NCBI GenBank assembly: GCA_965223245.1
Contig: CBDCVY010000013.1
Span: forward strand, 1,364,001 to 1,428,000
Source of the DNA: CBDCVY01 sp965223245
Lineage (GTDB): Bacteria > Nitrospinota > Nitrospinia > Nitrospinales > Nitrospinaceae
DNA: 64,000 bases
Reading direction: 5' to 3'
Below are positions 8,439 to 16,166 of the stretch, piece after piece. Below the pieces are notes generated by a model. That model was not told the DNA's origin and ran no database searches. It worked only from the letters and a program-made list of their open reading frames with translations. Position 1 is the first letter of the stretch. Each line of letters starts with the position of its first letter. The position numbers were made by a program, and so were the translations under genes.

Positions 8439-9418
8439 GAGAGCGCCTTGGAGTTTTCGAACAACCAACATGCAACTTTGTGATCTAAATTAGAACTTTC
8501 AAAATTGGGTGGAATTTTTTCAGAACAGTGGGGCATGACTTCCGGGCATCTTGGATGAAAAGCACAGCCATGGGGTAAATGTGCTGGATTTGGAACTACT
8601 CCAGATATTGATTCAAGTTTTTCATTTGCATCATCTTTTGGTAATGATTTTAATAATCCCTTTGTATAAGGATGGGAGGGATTTTTGTACAGAGATTTTA
8701 CGGGTGCTTCCTCGACTATTTTTCCAGAATACATTACCGCAACTCGATTAGCATACTGGGCAACAATTCCTAAATTGTGTGTGATCAGCAGAATTGACAT
8801 GTTGTTTTCACTTTTTAACTGATCCAATAATTCTAAAATTTGAGCTTGAATAGTGACATCTAAAGCAGTGGTAGGTTCATCGGCAATTAATAAAGAAGGA
8901 TTACAGGCAATACCCATTGCAATCATCACACGTTGCTTCATTCCTCCCGATAGTTCATGAGGATACTGGTCAATTCTATTTTCCGGGCTGGGAATAGCAA
9001 CTTTTTTTAATAAATCTAACGCGAGTTGATACGCTTGCTTCTTTGTTTTGTTTTGATGAAGCATAATGGCTTCGCAAATTTGATCTCCAATAGTAAAAAT
9101 TGGATTGAGTGAAGTCATGGGTTCTTGAAATATCATACTGATTTCGTTTCCACGAATTTGACGCATATCCGGTTCTGACAAAGAAAGTAAATTTTGTCCT
9201 TTATAAAAAATTTCACCATTTGCAAAACGTGCGGGGGGAATTGGAAGAATTCGAAGAACACTTAGAGCAGTTACTGATTTTCCACAGCCTGACTCACCTA
9301 CTAAGGCTAAGGTTTCCCCGGGTTGAATATTTAGATCCAAATTTCGCACTGAGTGCACCACACCTTCATCAGTGTCGAAGTAAGTACTTAGATTTTTTAT
9401 TTGTAAAAGAGGATTCAT
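8435..9418 (-). CDS. oppD: Oligopeptide/dipeptide ABC transporter ATP-binding protein, OppD type
   Basis: 327 residues. N-terminal strand LLQIKNLSTYFDTDEG, Walker A GESGCGKSVT, signature LSGGMKQRVMIAMG, Walker B LLIADEPTTALD and switch ITHNL are present. The C-terminal oligo_HPY-type extension has CAFHPRCPE. It pairs with OppF as the heterodimeric ATPase of a peptide importer. The two genes share an ATGA stop/start, a strong sign of coupled translation. The first gene of the unit appears to be this one; upstream lies an 89-bp spacer to the parvulin-rhodanese gene on the same strand. Confidence 0.9.
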   Translation of the reverse strand: MNPLLQIKNLSTYFDTDEGVVHSVRNLDLNIQPGETLALVGESGCGKSVTALSVLRILPIPPARFANGEIFYKGQNLLSLSEPDMRQIRGNEISMIFQEPMTSLNPIFTIGDQICEAIMLHQNKTKKQAYQLALDLLKKVAIPSPENRIDQYPHELSGGMKQRVMIAMGIACNPSLLIADEPTTALDVTIQAQILELLDQLKSENNMSILLITHNLGIVAQYANRVAVMYSGKIVEEAPVKSLYKNPSHPYTKGLLKSLPKDDANEKLESISGVVPNPAHLPHGCAFHPRCPEVMPHCSEKIPPNFESSNLDHKVACWLFENSKALS

Positions 9419-9507
9419 CCCTTGCTCATATAGAGAAAAGCGGAGAATTGGGGATGGAAAATTTTATAATGGAAATTTGGAGAAAAAATAAATCTTATCA
9501 TAAAACC

Positions 9508-10374
9508 TTACTCGTTTCCGAGTATGTCTTCATAACGATAATCATCGTCTTCTTCATCAATATCATAGCGTGCCATTTTAGTATCTACACTTTCGGCCCA
9601 AGCATCTATGCCCCCTTGAAGTCCTCTAGTGTTTTTAAGGCCTTTTTGTGAAAGAAATTTTTGAAAGCTGGGGCTTCGGTCTCCCTTCCAATCAATAATA
9701 ACAATATCTTTTTCGGGACTCAGTGCTGAAACAACGCTTTCGAAATTATCGCGATTGATTAGTGTTGCAGTTACAATTTGGGCAATATCATGTTCCCATT
9801 GCTCACGAATATCTAATAGGACAAGATTGGGGTCTTTGCTTTGGATGAGTTTATTCAAATCATCCGGAGAAATGGTTGGAGAAAGTTTGCTAGCCACCTC
9901 AGAATTAATAGCCGCTAATATTTCACCAATCTTTTTGCCATGTTTCTCACAAACTGAAAATATGGTTTCCTCAGACTCGTATCTTGAAACGGGCATTCCA
10001 ATATGAAAATTCTTAAATAGAAAAGTATGGATCTCAGGAAAAACTTTATTTACCTCAGTCATACGAGTATCGGGATGGAAAACAGTTTGCTCATTTTCTT
10101 CTTCAATTTCGGTGATCATTAAAATATGATAACCATAGGGAGAATGAACAGGGCCTAAAATTTTCCCTTGATCACTGGATGAAACTTCACCAATGAGTGA
10201 AGTGGCGTTTTCTTCAGGCATCCAACCAAGATCTCCCCCATTTTGCTTAGAAGGGCAAGTACTATATTTATCTACAACTTCTGTAAAAGTTGCACCAGAA
10301 TCTAAAAGTTTTTTAGCTGCAACAGCATCATCTGCTGAATGAGTAAATATTTGGCTTGCGCGCACCTTAACCAT
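9508..10374 (-). CDS. Parvulin-type peptidyl-prolyl isomerase fused to a degenerate rhodanese domain
   Basis: 288 residues. Residues 1-95 are a parvulin/PpiC domain (VRASQIFTHS, CPSKQNGGDLGWM, GPVHSPYGYHILMI). Residues about 105-155 form a helical linker resembling DUF1858-like segments. Residues about 160-270 are a rhodanese fold (LVLLDIREQWEHDIAQIVTA, GLQGGIDAWAE). The rhodanese active-site loop reads IIDWKGDRS where active enzymes have a Cys followed by a short loop ending GxRS. The catalytic Cys is replaced by Asp, so sulfur transfer is unlikely and the domain may only bind protein. There is no signal peptide, so the protein is probably cytosolic. ATG 10374 has a clear AGGAG upstream. Confidence 0.82.
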   Translation of the reverse strand: MVKVRASQIFTHSADDAVAAKKLLDSGATFTEVVDKYSTCPSKQNGGDLGWMPEENATSLIGEVSSSDQGKILGPVHSPYGYHILMITEIEEENEQTVFHPDTRMTEVNKVFPEIHTFLFKNFHIGMPVSRYESEETIFSVCEKHGKKIGEILAAINSEVASKLSPTISPDDLNKLIQSKDPNLVLLDIREQWEHDIAQIVTATLINRDNFESVVSALSPEKDIVIIDWKGDRSPSFQKFLSQKGLKNTRGLQGGIDAWAESVDTKMARYDIDEEDDDYRYEDILGNE

Positions 10375-10569
10375 TAAAAACTCCTACAAATCTATAAATT
10401 AATTAATTGAGGAATATCATATAATTTCTTCAATTTAGAATCAAGGTATTCGATTTGATTATAAATGAGTGCATTTTTTTGTGTTTAAAGGGTTTTTTTA
10501 ATTAGAATTTGATTCTTTTGGATTTAATTGATTCTGTTTTTGAAACCATTTAATTCAATAGAAATAAAA

Positions 10570-11028
10570 TTAGGTTAACCTTCCTTCTTCTATATCATAA
10601 ACATCGAACCAAACATATACCGGTGGATATTTAGGGAGATTTTTAGAAATATATTCTTCTAAATACTCCTGTCCAAAGTCTTCCATTTCACTTAAACGCA
10701 TATCACGCATTTTATTATTCCACCTAATGATTTCTACTTTATCTTTTATTTTAGAATTTGTTTGAAACCAATGCGCTACTTCGTTGTCACTAACACCCGT
10801 AGAGACAAATTCTTTAAGTTTGTCATGGTTAACTCCTGAAAATTTTTCTAGTTGTTCACATAGGGAACATGGCCAAAAATTGTACTCTCCATTCTTACCT
10901 ACTAAAAAGGCACGACACTTGTCGATACACCTTGCCAGAATGACAAAATCTCCTAATAATTCTCTCGGGCTTCTAGGAGGTTTTACTCTCAGATCTATTA
11001 CCAGTTTGTTTATCTTATCTTGATTCAT
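10570..11028 (-). CDS. DUF5069 family protein
   Basis: 152 residues. The pattern PRSPRELLGDFVILARCIDK, followed by CRAFLVGKNGEYNFWPC and then SDNEVAHWF, is characteristic of the DUF5069 family of small soluble proteins of unknown function. A conserved Trp/acidic C-terminus (YVWFDVYDIEEGR) follows. There is no membrane segment or signal peptide. The gene stands alone, with 195 bp downstream and about 308 bp upstream to the divergent metallopeptidase-repeat gene. The ribosome-binding site is weak. Confidence 0.75.
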   Translation of the reverse strand: MNQDKINKLVIDLRVKPPRSPRELLGDFVILARCIDKCRAFLVGKNGEYNFWPCSLCEQLEKFSGVNHDKLKEFVSTGVSDNEVAHWFQTNSKIKDKVEIIRWNNKMRDMRLSEMEDFGQEYLEEYISKNLPKYPPVYVWFDVYDIEEGRLT

Positions 11029-11160
11029 TTTGGGTTAAATTCCTTTGATTTTGGTTAAATTAGAATAAAATTTCAGAGTAGATAAAAATGCTCCATTAAA
11101 CATGGAATATTTTAATTAGATAAGGTTAAGAATTAGATAGAACTCAATCGAAATAAATTA

Positions 11161-11189
11161 TTGACAATCCCATAAATTAATTTAAAGAT
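11161..11189 (+). promoter_or_regulatory. Candidate sigma-70 promoter for the metallopeptidase/caspase pair
   Basis: A perfect -35 TTGACA lies at 11161-11166. At 16-17 bp spacing it is followed by a poor -10 (TAAAGA/AAAGAT). It is the best promoter-like match in the 308-bp gene-free stretch 11029-11336, which otherwise is only AT-rich. If used, the transcript has a leader of about 140 nt before the ATG at 11337. The -10 weakness keeps confidence low. Confidence 0.3.
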
Positions 11190-11336
11190 ACAGAAAAATA
11201 GTGGTTTACGCTCTGAATTATAAGCCATTAAAAAATAAATTCATCATTTCTGTCTACAAGAATATTCTTTAGGAAACTTATGGCAACTAATAAATAAGAT
11301 TTAAATTAAAATGTTTAATTTTTGAGGAGAAAAAAA

Positions 11337-13760
11337 ATGGCAACCAAGACAAGAGGGGTTTCTTCGAAAAGAACAAAATTGAATATCAAGTTACCGAAAG
11401 GTAGTGTGAAATCACGCCCACGCACAAAAGCAAAATCGAAACCAAAACTTTCCTTCAGTAAAGTTAGTGCAAAACCCAAAGTAAAAGCTAAAAAAAGAAT
11501 AAAGCTAGCTCCAGGTATGGCGGTTAAATCTAAAGTCAAACCCAAAGCTAAATTAAATGTAAAACTGCCAAAAGGATCTACAAGTAGACCGAAGGCTGGA
11601 ACTGTAAGGCCGCCTCAAAAATCATTTGGATTAGCTCGGGGTGTTCCAATGAACCTGATGATTTCGAGAACTAAGGCGTTAGACCTTTCAAAGCAAATAA
11701 AATTTAGCAGTGCCACTCGAATTAAGGCAAGTTTAAAAAAACTTAATGTAAGAGAAAAGCATATAAACCCCTTGATGACTGAAATCCATCGAAAATCAGC
11801 TAATAATGCGTTGAAATTTGCTAAAACGATTCTCAGAAAAAGTGATAACGATGTTCAAGGAGAAAAAGAAGGGCGTGAATTAGTCCTTTGGGCTGCAGGT
11901 CGTCAAAGTAAAGATCGGCAACTAGTTTGTAAGGCATTTAAACAGTCTAGAATGAACCTAATGATGGTTCATGCTATTTCTCAAATGAATCGTCCAAAGG
12001 CTAATGTCTATATGAAAGATTATTTTAAAGCCGGCGGAGATCTAAAATCTGTTTTGGATTGGCTTGAAGTTGCTGGTGGTGTATTAGGAAAACATCAAGC
12101 AAAACCTCGGGGTACTGCGGGTGGGGTTGTCAAGGCGGTTAAAAAAGCAGCTAAATGGGTTAAGGATAAAGTAGAAGATGTTGTCGATGCAGCCAGCGAT
12201 ATGGTGAAATCCGTGGTGGATGCTATTGTTAAAGCAGGGAAATCTATAGCCTCTGCCATCAGCGCCGCCGTAAAATGGACGGCAAGTAAAATCAAAAACT
12301 TTGTGCATGCCCTGCTAGAGGCAGGGCAAAAATTGTTTAACATCCTTAAGGAGGCGGCTAAAAAAGGAATCAGTGCCTTGAAAAAGTTTGTGAAGGGTGT
12401 CATTCAAGCAGGGCAAAAACTAGTTTCTGTCTTATCTTGGGCTGCGACTCAAGTATTAAATGTTGCAAGGGAAGTTGTCCGAGCAGCGATCCAAGCTGGA
12501 AAAAAGGTTTTTCAGATATTAAGAGATGCTGTGAAGCTAGCCACAAATGCAATGCGAAAAATAGTTCAAGCCTTAATAAAAGCGGGTCGCAAATTAAGTG
12601 AAGTTTTATTTAGCGTTGCAAAATGGACGGTAAATAAAATTCGTGATGCGGTTCATGCTTTAATCGCTATTGGTAAAAAAGTGGTTCATATTCTTCAAGA
12701 AGCAGTTCGTAAGGGACTATTTGTTTTAGGTAAAATGGTTCAAGGAATTATTAAAGCCGGGAAAGCCATTCGCGATGCACTGATTTGGGTTTCCAAAAAA
12801 GCATTTTCAGCAATTAAAACAGTGGTTCGGGCCATCATTATGGCAGGAAAAACAGTACTACGAATTATGATGGATGCAGTAAAGCTTGGAATAAGGGCAC
12901 TCAAAAAAGTGGTTCAAGCACTTTATAAAATTGGAAGAAAAGTGGGCGAAATTCTGAAAACGGTTATTACTCGCGGATTCAGCATCATTCGCACCACTTT
13001 AGAAGGTTTACTTGCTATTGGAATGCAACTGGTACACGCGGTGAAATCCATTTTTACGGATATCGTCGCTGGATTTCGAAAGGGATTTTTGCAGGGTCTT
13101 TTAGCCATTGTGAAATCACCCTTAAAAATTCTAAAGGAAGCTGCTAAAGCTGGCGGAGCTATAATTGCTTTGGCTTTTTCGGCATTCATGGAAATGTGGG
13201 GTGGGCATAGAGGTTTGACGGCCGCTGAAAAAGTTCAAGCACGTAAAGTGTTCGGTTGGTCTATTAACCTTGAACGAGTCAAAATTGCAGTGGCCAGTAT
13301 TCCGGCGGATGTGGTTAATTGGATCAATGGCGGTCGACCCTTTACTACCATGTACGTTATCAATTTTAAATCAGGTACAAAAATTAAAATGAATACTTTG
13401 ATCCACGAAATGACTCATGTTTGGCAAGCAGTTATTGCGGGTCCGGTTTACATGGTCGAAGCTTTACACTCCCAAGCTTTTGGAAAAGGTTACAAAGTGA
13501 CTCAAGCTGATCTGGATAAGGCTGGTGGAAATATTAAAAAGCTTGAAAGAGAGCAACAGGCTAAAGTTGTGGAATGGTATTGGCAACACAAGTTTGCTAC
13601 CAAAGCTGCAGATAAGTCTGGCGCTCAGTTTGATGAAGCAACTTTGAAACCATTTTGGGAAGATGTATTTAAGCCAAGGACAACGAAAGTTCGATTTAAC
13701 GCTCGAATACCAGTGGCAGGTATGATTCGACCCATGCGTATTAAACTTGCTACCTCATAG
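11337..13760 (+). CDS. Lysine-rich helical-repeat protein with a C-terminal HExxH (DUF4157-like) metallopeptidase domain
   Basis: 807 residues from ATG 11337, with GAGGAG 7 nt upstream; an in-frame TTG five codons earlier overlaps the Shine-Dalgarno sequence and is rejected. Residues 1-100 are a very basic, low-complexity tail in which KLNIKLPKGS (14-23) recurs as KLNVKLPKGS (72-81). Residues 104-250 are a helical region. Residues 295-555 are nine head-to-tail 29-residue amphipathic helical repeats (AGKK.hxxIL.xAV pattern), with a partial tenth. Residues about 620-755 carry NTLIHEMTHVWQ, with the zinc motif HEMTH at 690-694. A later EREQQAKVVEWYW segment offers Glu739 as a possible third ligand. 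The HE-x-x-HvxQ style resembles DUF4157/eCIS-associated metallopeptidases. The protein has only one Cys and no signal peptide. The next gene encodes a caspase-fold protein. A toxin or effector role is inference. Confidence 0.7.
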   Translation: MATKTRGVSSKRTKLNIKLPKGSVKSRPRTKAKSKPKLSFSKVSAKPKVKAKKRIKLAPGMAVKSKVKPKAKLNVKLPKGSTSRPKAGTVRPPQKSFGLARGVPMNLMISRTKALDLSKQIKFSSATRIKASLKKLNVREKHINPLMTEIHRKSANNALKFAKTILRKSDNDVQGEKEGRELVLWAAGRQSKDRQLVCKAFKQSRMNLMMVHAISQMNRPKANVYMKDYFKAGGDLKSVLDWLEVAGGVLGKHQAKPRGTAGGVVKAVKKAAKWVKDKVEDVVDAASDMVKSVVDAIVKAGKSIASAISAAVKWTASKIKNFVHALLEAGQKLFNILKEAAKKGISALKKFVKGVIQAGQKLVSVLSWAATQVLNVAREVVRAAIQAGKKVFQILRDAVKLATNAMRKIVQALIKAGRKLSEVLFSVAKWTVNKIRDAVHALIAIGKKVVHILQEAVRKGLFVLGKMVQGIIKAGKAIRDALIWVSKKAFSAIKTVVRAIIMAGKTVLRIMMDAVKLGIRALKKVVQALYKIGRKVGEILKTVITRGFSIIRTTLEGLLAIGMQLVHAVKSIFTDIVAGFRKGFLQGLLAIVKSPLKILKEAAKAGGAIIALAFSAFMEMWGGHRGLTAAEKVQARKVFGWSINLERVKIAVASIPADVVNWINGGRPFTTMYVINFKSGTKIKMNTLIHEMTHVWQAVIAGPVYMVEALHSQAFGKGYKVTQADLDKAGGNIKKLEREQQAKVVEWYWQHKFATKAADKSGAQFDEATLKPFWEDVFKPRTTKVRFNARIPVAGMIRPMRIKLATS
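12219..13001 (+). repeat. Nine in-frame 87-bp (29-codon) coding repeats
   Basis: Reading the protein from residue 295 to 555 gives nine consecutive units of exactly 29 residues with no insertion or deletion. Representative unit starts are HALLEAGQKLFNIL, RAAIQAGKKVFQIL, QALIKAGRKLSEVL and RAIIMAGKTVLRIM. Shared positions are an Ala/Gly-Lys turn (AGKK), hydrophobics at i, i+3/4, i+7, and a closing basic-Val-Val. The repeats are diverged at the DNA level, so this is an old protein-domain array and not a recent tandem duplication. Confidence 0.85.
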
Positions 13761-13769
13761 TAACAAATT

Positions 13770-14681
13770 ATGAAGCAGCCAAAAGTTTTAGGATGTATAG
13801 CTCCTGCTTCTTATCAATCTATTCTCCGGCGGAAATTGGGTGAGATCAATATCCAAGTCCGTTTTCGCCGGAGAAATGATGATGTTTTAAACTCCTACCG
13901 AAAAAACGATCCATATAAAATTGAGCAATTAGCTAAAAGTTTAAAAAATAAAGTTGATGCCATATTGCTAATAGCACCTAAATATCGTTCAGCAAAAAAT
14001 ATAATTCCCCGCCCAGTAATTGAAGGGATCTCCATAGGGTTGGTGTTTTCTAATCAACCGGAAGATTTAGAATTTTGGTTTTCCGGACTAAAAAAGCAAC
14101 ATCAGGGAACCTCGACCTGGGCTATTCTTTCTAAGTGGAGCGACTATTATATTTCCAGAAGTTTGCGTGTAGCGAAATGGCTACGCGGTTACAACCCTGA
14201 GGGAGTAGAAACTTGGTTTGCAGATGAAGTTTCCCGAGATGAATTGTGTCAGAAACTTGCTACGGGCCCTCGGTTGGCTTGGTATATGGGGCATGCACGT
14301 GCACAAGGTTTGTCCGCTTATTATGGTGTTCGCTACCGACATTTAGAAGAGGTTTCTGAGTTTGCACCCTGCGGTTCGGTGATTTGTTTAGCATGCGATA
14401 CACTAAAGCAAGTTCGTAAAACCTTACCATTTGGGTGTGATTGGGTTTTAAATGGACGAGCAGCTGCTTACTTTGGTTCAGTAGCTTCGATTAGCATGGA
14501 CAGCACTTTGAATATGGCTTATGAAATTGGAGCTGTCATTGAAAACAGGCGTGCCCAGGTCCTTGGTGATATTCTAGTCCAACTGGAAAACCGCTTTCAG
14601 GAATTCAAATCTTTAAAAAAAACTTATCAGGCCTTTAAAACTTACCGAATTATTGGAAATCCCTTACAGCCATTGCTATAG
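13770..14681 (+). CDS. Caspase-fold (CHAT/C25-like) cysteine protease-like protein
   Basis: 303 residues. The segment LAWYMGHARAQGLSAYYG (His175) followed by GSVICLACDTLK (Cys209) matches the His-then-Cys catalytic arrangement of caspase-like CHAT and gingipain-type (C25) peptidases. The C-terminal YRIIGNPLQPL resembles the GDP-containing strand that closes these domains. An N-terminal half (residues 1-110) with alternating strands and helices could be a Rossmann-like subdomain. It has no signal peptide. It starts 9 bp after the metallopeptidase-repeat gene, with no independent Shine-Dalgarno sequence, so translation is probably coupled. Its substrate could be the neighbouring protein. The family call is from motif pattern only. 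Confidence 0.6.
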   Translation: MKQPKVLGCIAPASYQSILRRKLGEINIQVRFRRRNDDVLNSYRKNDPYKIEQLAKSLKNKVDAILLIAPKYRSAKNIIPRPVIEGISIGLVFSNQPEDLEFWFSGLKKQHQGTSTWAILSKWSDYYISRSLRVAKWLRGYNPEGVETWFADEVSRDELCQKLATGPRLAWYMGHARAQGLSAYYGVRYRHLEEVSEFAPCGSVICLACDTLKQVRKTLPFGCDWVLNGRAAAYFGSVASISMDSTLNMAYEIGAVIENRRAQVLGDILVQLENRFQEFKSLKKTYQAFKTYRIIGNPLQPLL

Positions 14682-14740
14682 TAAAATTTTCTAAAAAAAA
14701 TAATTTTCCTAATCCACAAGATAAATAAAAAGGATTTTTT

Positions 14741-15130
14741 ATGGATTTGGATGGTATTCATCACATTGGAGTCAATGTTAAGGATTTGGAAAAAGCCCTT
14801 GATTTTTATTGTGGCTTCTTAGGATTTAAAGTTACAGAACGATATGATGAAAATATAAGACACGTGATGTTAAATTCCGGGTTGACTGGAATTCATCTCT
14901 TTGAAACAACGGATTTGAATATGAAGCAGGCTTTAAAAACGTTGAGTGGCGATGGTTACGCCCATATTGCTTTTGGAACTACTGCAGAAAATTTTCCTGA
15001 TATTATCGAAGATTTTAAAAGAAACAATGTTCCATTTAATGGACCCAAATTGCTGGGGAAGGGGAGGTCGATTCATTTTCAAGATCCAGATGGAAATCAT
15101 CTTGAAATCCGCTGCCCGGCAAATAAATAA
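14741..15130 (+). CDS. VOC (glyoxalase/dioxygenase fold) family protein
   Basis: 129 residues, one VOC unit pair. IHHIGVNVKDLEKALDFYCG at the N-terminus carries the first metal His (residue 8). A central YAHIAFGT and the C-terminal FQDPDGNHLEIRCP provide the usual His and Glu ligands. VOC proteins use a divalent metal for lyase, isomerase or dioxygenase chemistry; the substrate is not evident. AAGGA precedes the ATG. It lies between the caspase-like gene and the nitrobindin-like gene on the same strand with short gaps, so it may share their transcript. Confidence 0.85.
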   Translation: MDLDGIHHIGVNVKDLEKALDFYCGFLGFKVTERYDENIRHVMLNSGLTGIHLFETTDLNMKQALKTLSGDGYAHIAFGTTAENFPDIIEDFKRNNVPFNGPKLLGKGRSIHFQDPDGNHLEIRCPANK

Positions 15131-15159
15131 TTTTTAAAAATATACTACGGAGAACAGTT

Positions 15160-15723
15160 ATGACCGATGAAATTGTCAAAAACCTGGGTCCATTAGCTTC
15201 TTTAGCGGGTATTTGGGAGGGCGATAAAGGAGATGATACTGCACCTTCTGAAAATCGTGGCGTAGAGACAAACAAGTACCGGGAGCGCATAACATTTGAG
15301 CCCATGGGACCTGTGAACAATCATGAGCAATGCTTATATGGACTTAGATATTCTACGACTGCTTGGCGCTTAAGCGATGGTGCAGCATTTCATGAAGAAC
15401 TCGGGTATTGGCTTTGGGATGGTAAAAATAAACAGGTTCTTCGATGTTTTATTGTGCCTCGAGGAGTGACGATTATTGCTGGCGGCACGGTAGATAAGGA
15501 TGCAAAATCTTTTGAACTTGTTGCGGATGTGGGTTCGGAAACATATGGAATTTGTTCAAACCAATTTTTGGATAAAGAATTTAAAACGGTTCGTTTTGAA
15601 TTAAAGATTGAGATTCATAGCTCTCAAAGTTTTAGTTATGAAGAAGATACCCAAATAAGGGTAAATGGAAAATCTGATATTTTTCACCATATTGATAAAA
15701 ATACATTAATGCGGGTTGAATGA
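15160..15723 (+). CDS. Nitrobindin-like heme-binding beta-barrel protein
   Basis: 187 residues. The opening LGPLASLAGIWEGDKGDD matches the GxWxGxG signature of the nitrobindin/DUF1794 (FABP-like) barrel. The closing DIFHHIDKNTLMRVE contains the C-terminal His (176/177) at the position that ligates ferric heme in nitrobindins. The barrel middle (FHEELGYWLWDG, IVPRGVTIIAGG) also fits. Family members bind heme and nitric oxide or peroxynitrite. The gene follows the VOC gene by 29 bp, with GGAG upstream of the ATG. A role in nitrosative-stress handling is possible but not shown here. Confidence 0.75.
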   Translation: MTDEIVKNLGPLASLAGIWEGDKGDDTAPSENRGVETNKYRERITFEPMGPVNNHEQCLYGLRYSTTAWRLSDGAAFHEELGYWLWDGKNKQVLRCFIVPRGVTIIAGGTVDKDAKSFELVADVGSETYGICSNQFLDKEFKTVRFELKIEIHSSQSFSYEEDTQIRVNGKSDIFHHIDKNTLMRVE

Positions 15724-15804
15724 TTTTTTATTAGAAATGCAATAGAGGGATTGATTTTTTTTAGTTTGGGATTTATTTTCTTAGTAGGAACAAGTTTTCC
15801 TGAG

Positions 15805-15870
15805 CACGGCCTGAGGGAGAGATAAACCCACCTTGAATTAGGAAGCAAGGAGCAAGAGTCTCGGGCCGTG
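15805..15870. ncRNA. Structured element of unknown family (long stem with inner hairpin)
   Basis: An 11-bp outer stem (15805-15815 pairing with 15860-15870, one G-U wobble) encloses a second 5-bp hairpin (CCTTG 15831-15835 with CAAGG 15846-15850). Five T residues follow at 15871-15875. A separate strong terminator lies 20 bp further on. This could be a small RNA read from the plus strand or the end of one transcript. The sequence lacks the conserved SRP, 6S and common riboswitch motifs, so I cannot name it. Confidence 0.35.
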
Positions 15871-15891
15871 TTTTTCAAAGTAAACAAAAAG

Positions 15892-15925
15892 AAAAAGGGT
15901 TTGGAATTTTTCCAAACCCTTTTTT
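15892..15925. terminator. Rho-independent terminator, probably bidirectional
   Basis: AAAAAGGGTTTGGAA, a short T loop and TTCCAAACCC followed by six T form a near-perfect hairpin with A-tract before and T-tract after. It can end plus-strand transcription from the nitrobindin side and minus-strand transcription of the DUF2892 gene. Confidence 0.85.
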
Positions 15926-15959
15926 GATTAATGCAATTTAAGAACGAAGTAAATTAAGT

Positions 15960-16166
15960 TTATGTATTACCCAGTTTGCAGGAATTAATTTTAAATAATG
16001 AATACAATGGGCACCATCCAATTAAGCCGGTGAGGAACGGAATTGTACCCAGAACCGCTAAAATAATCCCCCACATTCCGCCGGAAACATAGGCCGCTCC
16101 AAATAATAACAATCCCAATACAATACGAAAAGTTCTGTCTAAATTACCTTCATTTCTGGAAAACAT
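15960..16166 (-). CDS. DUF2892 (YgaP-like) small inner-membrane protein
   Basis: 68 residues. NEGNLDRTFRIVLGLLLFGA followed by a second hydrophobic segment and GLIGWCPLYSLFKINSC is the DUF2892 pattern: two transmembrane helices and a conserved G-W-C-P-Y-P/L turn. In YgaP this unit is fused to a rhodanese domain; here it stands alone. The ATG has a near-perfect AAGGAGG upstream. The strong terminator at 15892-15925 lies just downstream. Confidence 0.85.
   Translation of the reverse strand: MFSRNEGNLDRTFRIVLGLLLFGAAYVSGGMWGIILAVLGTIPFLTGLIGWCPLYSLFKINSCKLGNT

Noticed and set aside
12084..12403. Two minus-strand open frames opposite the helical-repeat gene
   Set aside because: Both are shadows of the repeat-encoding strand; no ribosome-binding site or family.
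11337..14681. Gasdermin-protease pair
   Set aside because: The large protein has no gasdermin-like beta pore domain; it is helical and carries an HExxH domain, so only the idea of a protease-activated partner is kept.
15801..15875. Signal recognition particle RNA or 6S RNA
   Set aside because: GGAAG and GCAAG occur, but the conserved SRP GTCAGG...GGAA...AGCAGC arrangement and the 6S bubble are absent.
15684..15887. Small minus-strand gene over the structured element
   Set aside because: Overlaps the nitrobindin-like 3' end and the hairpin; no ribosome-binding site and odd composition.
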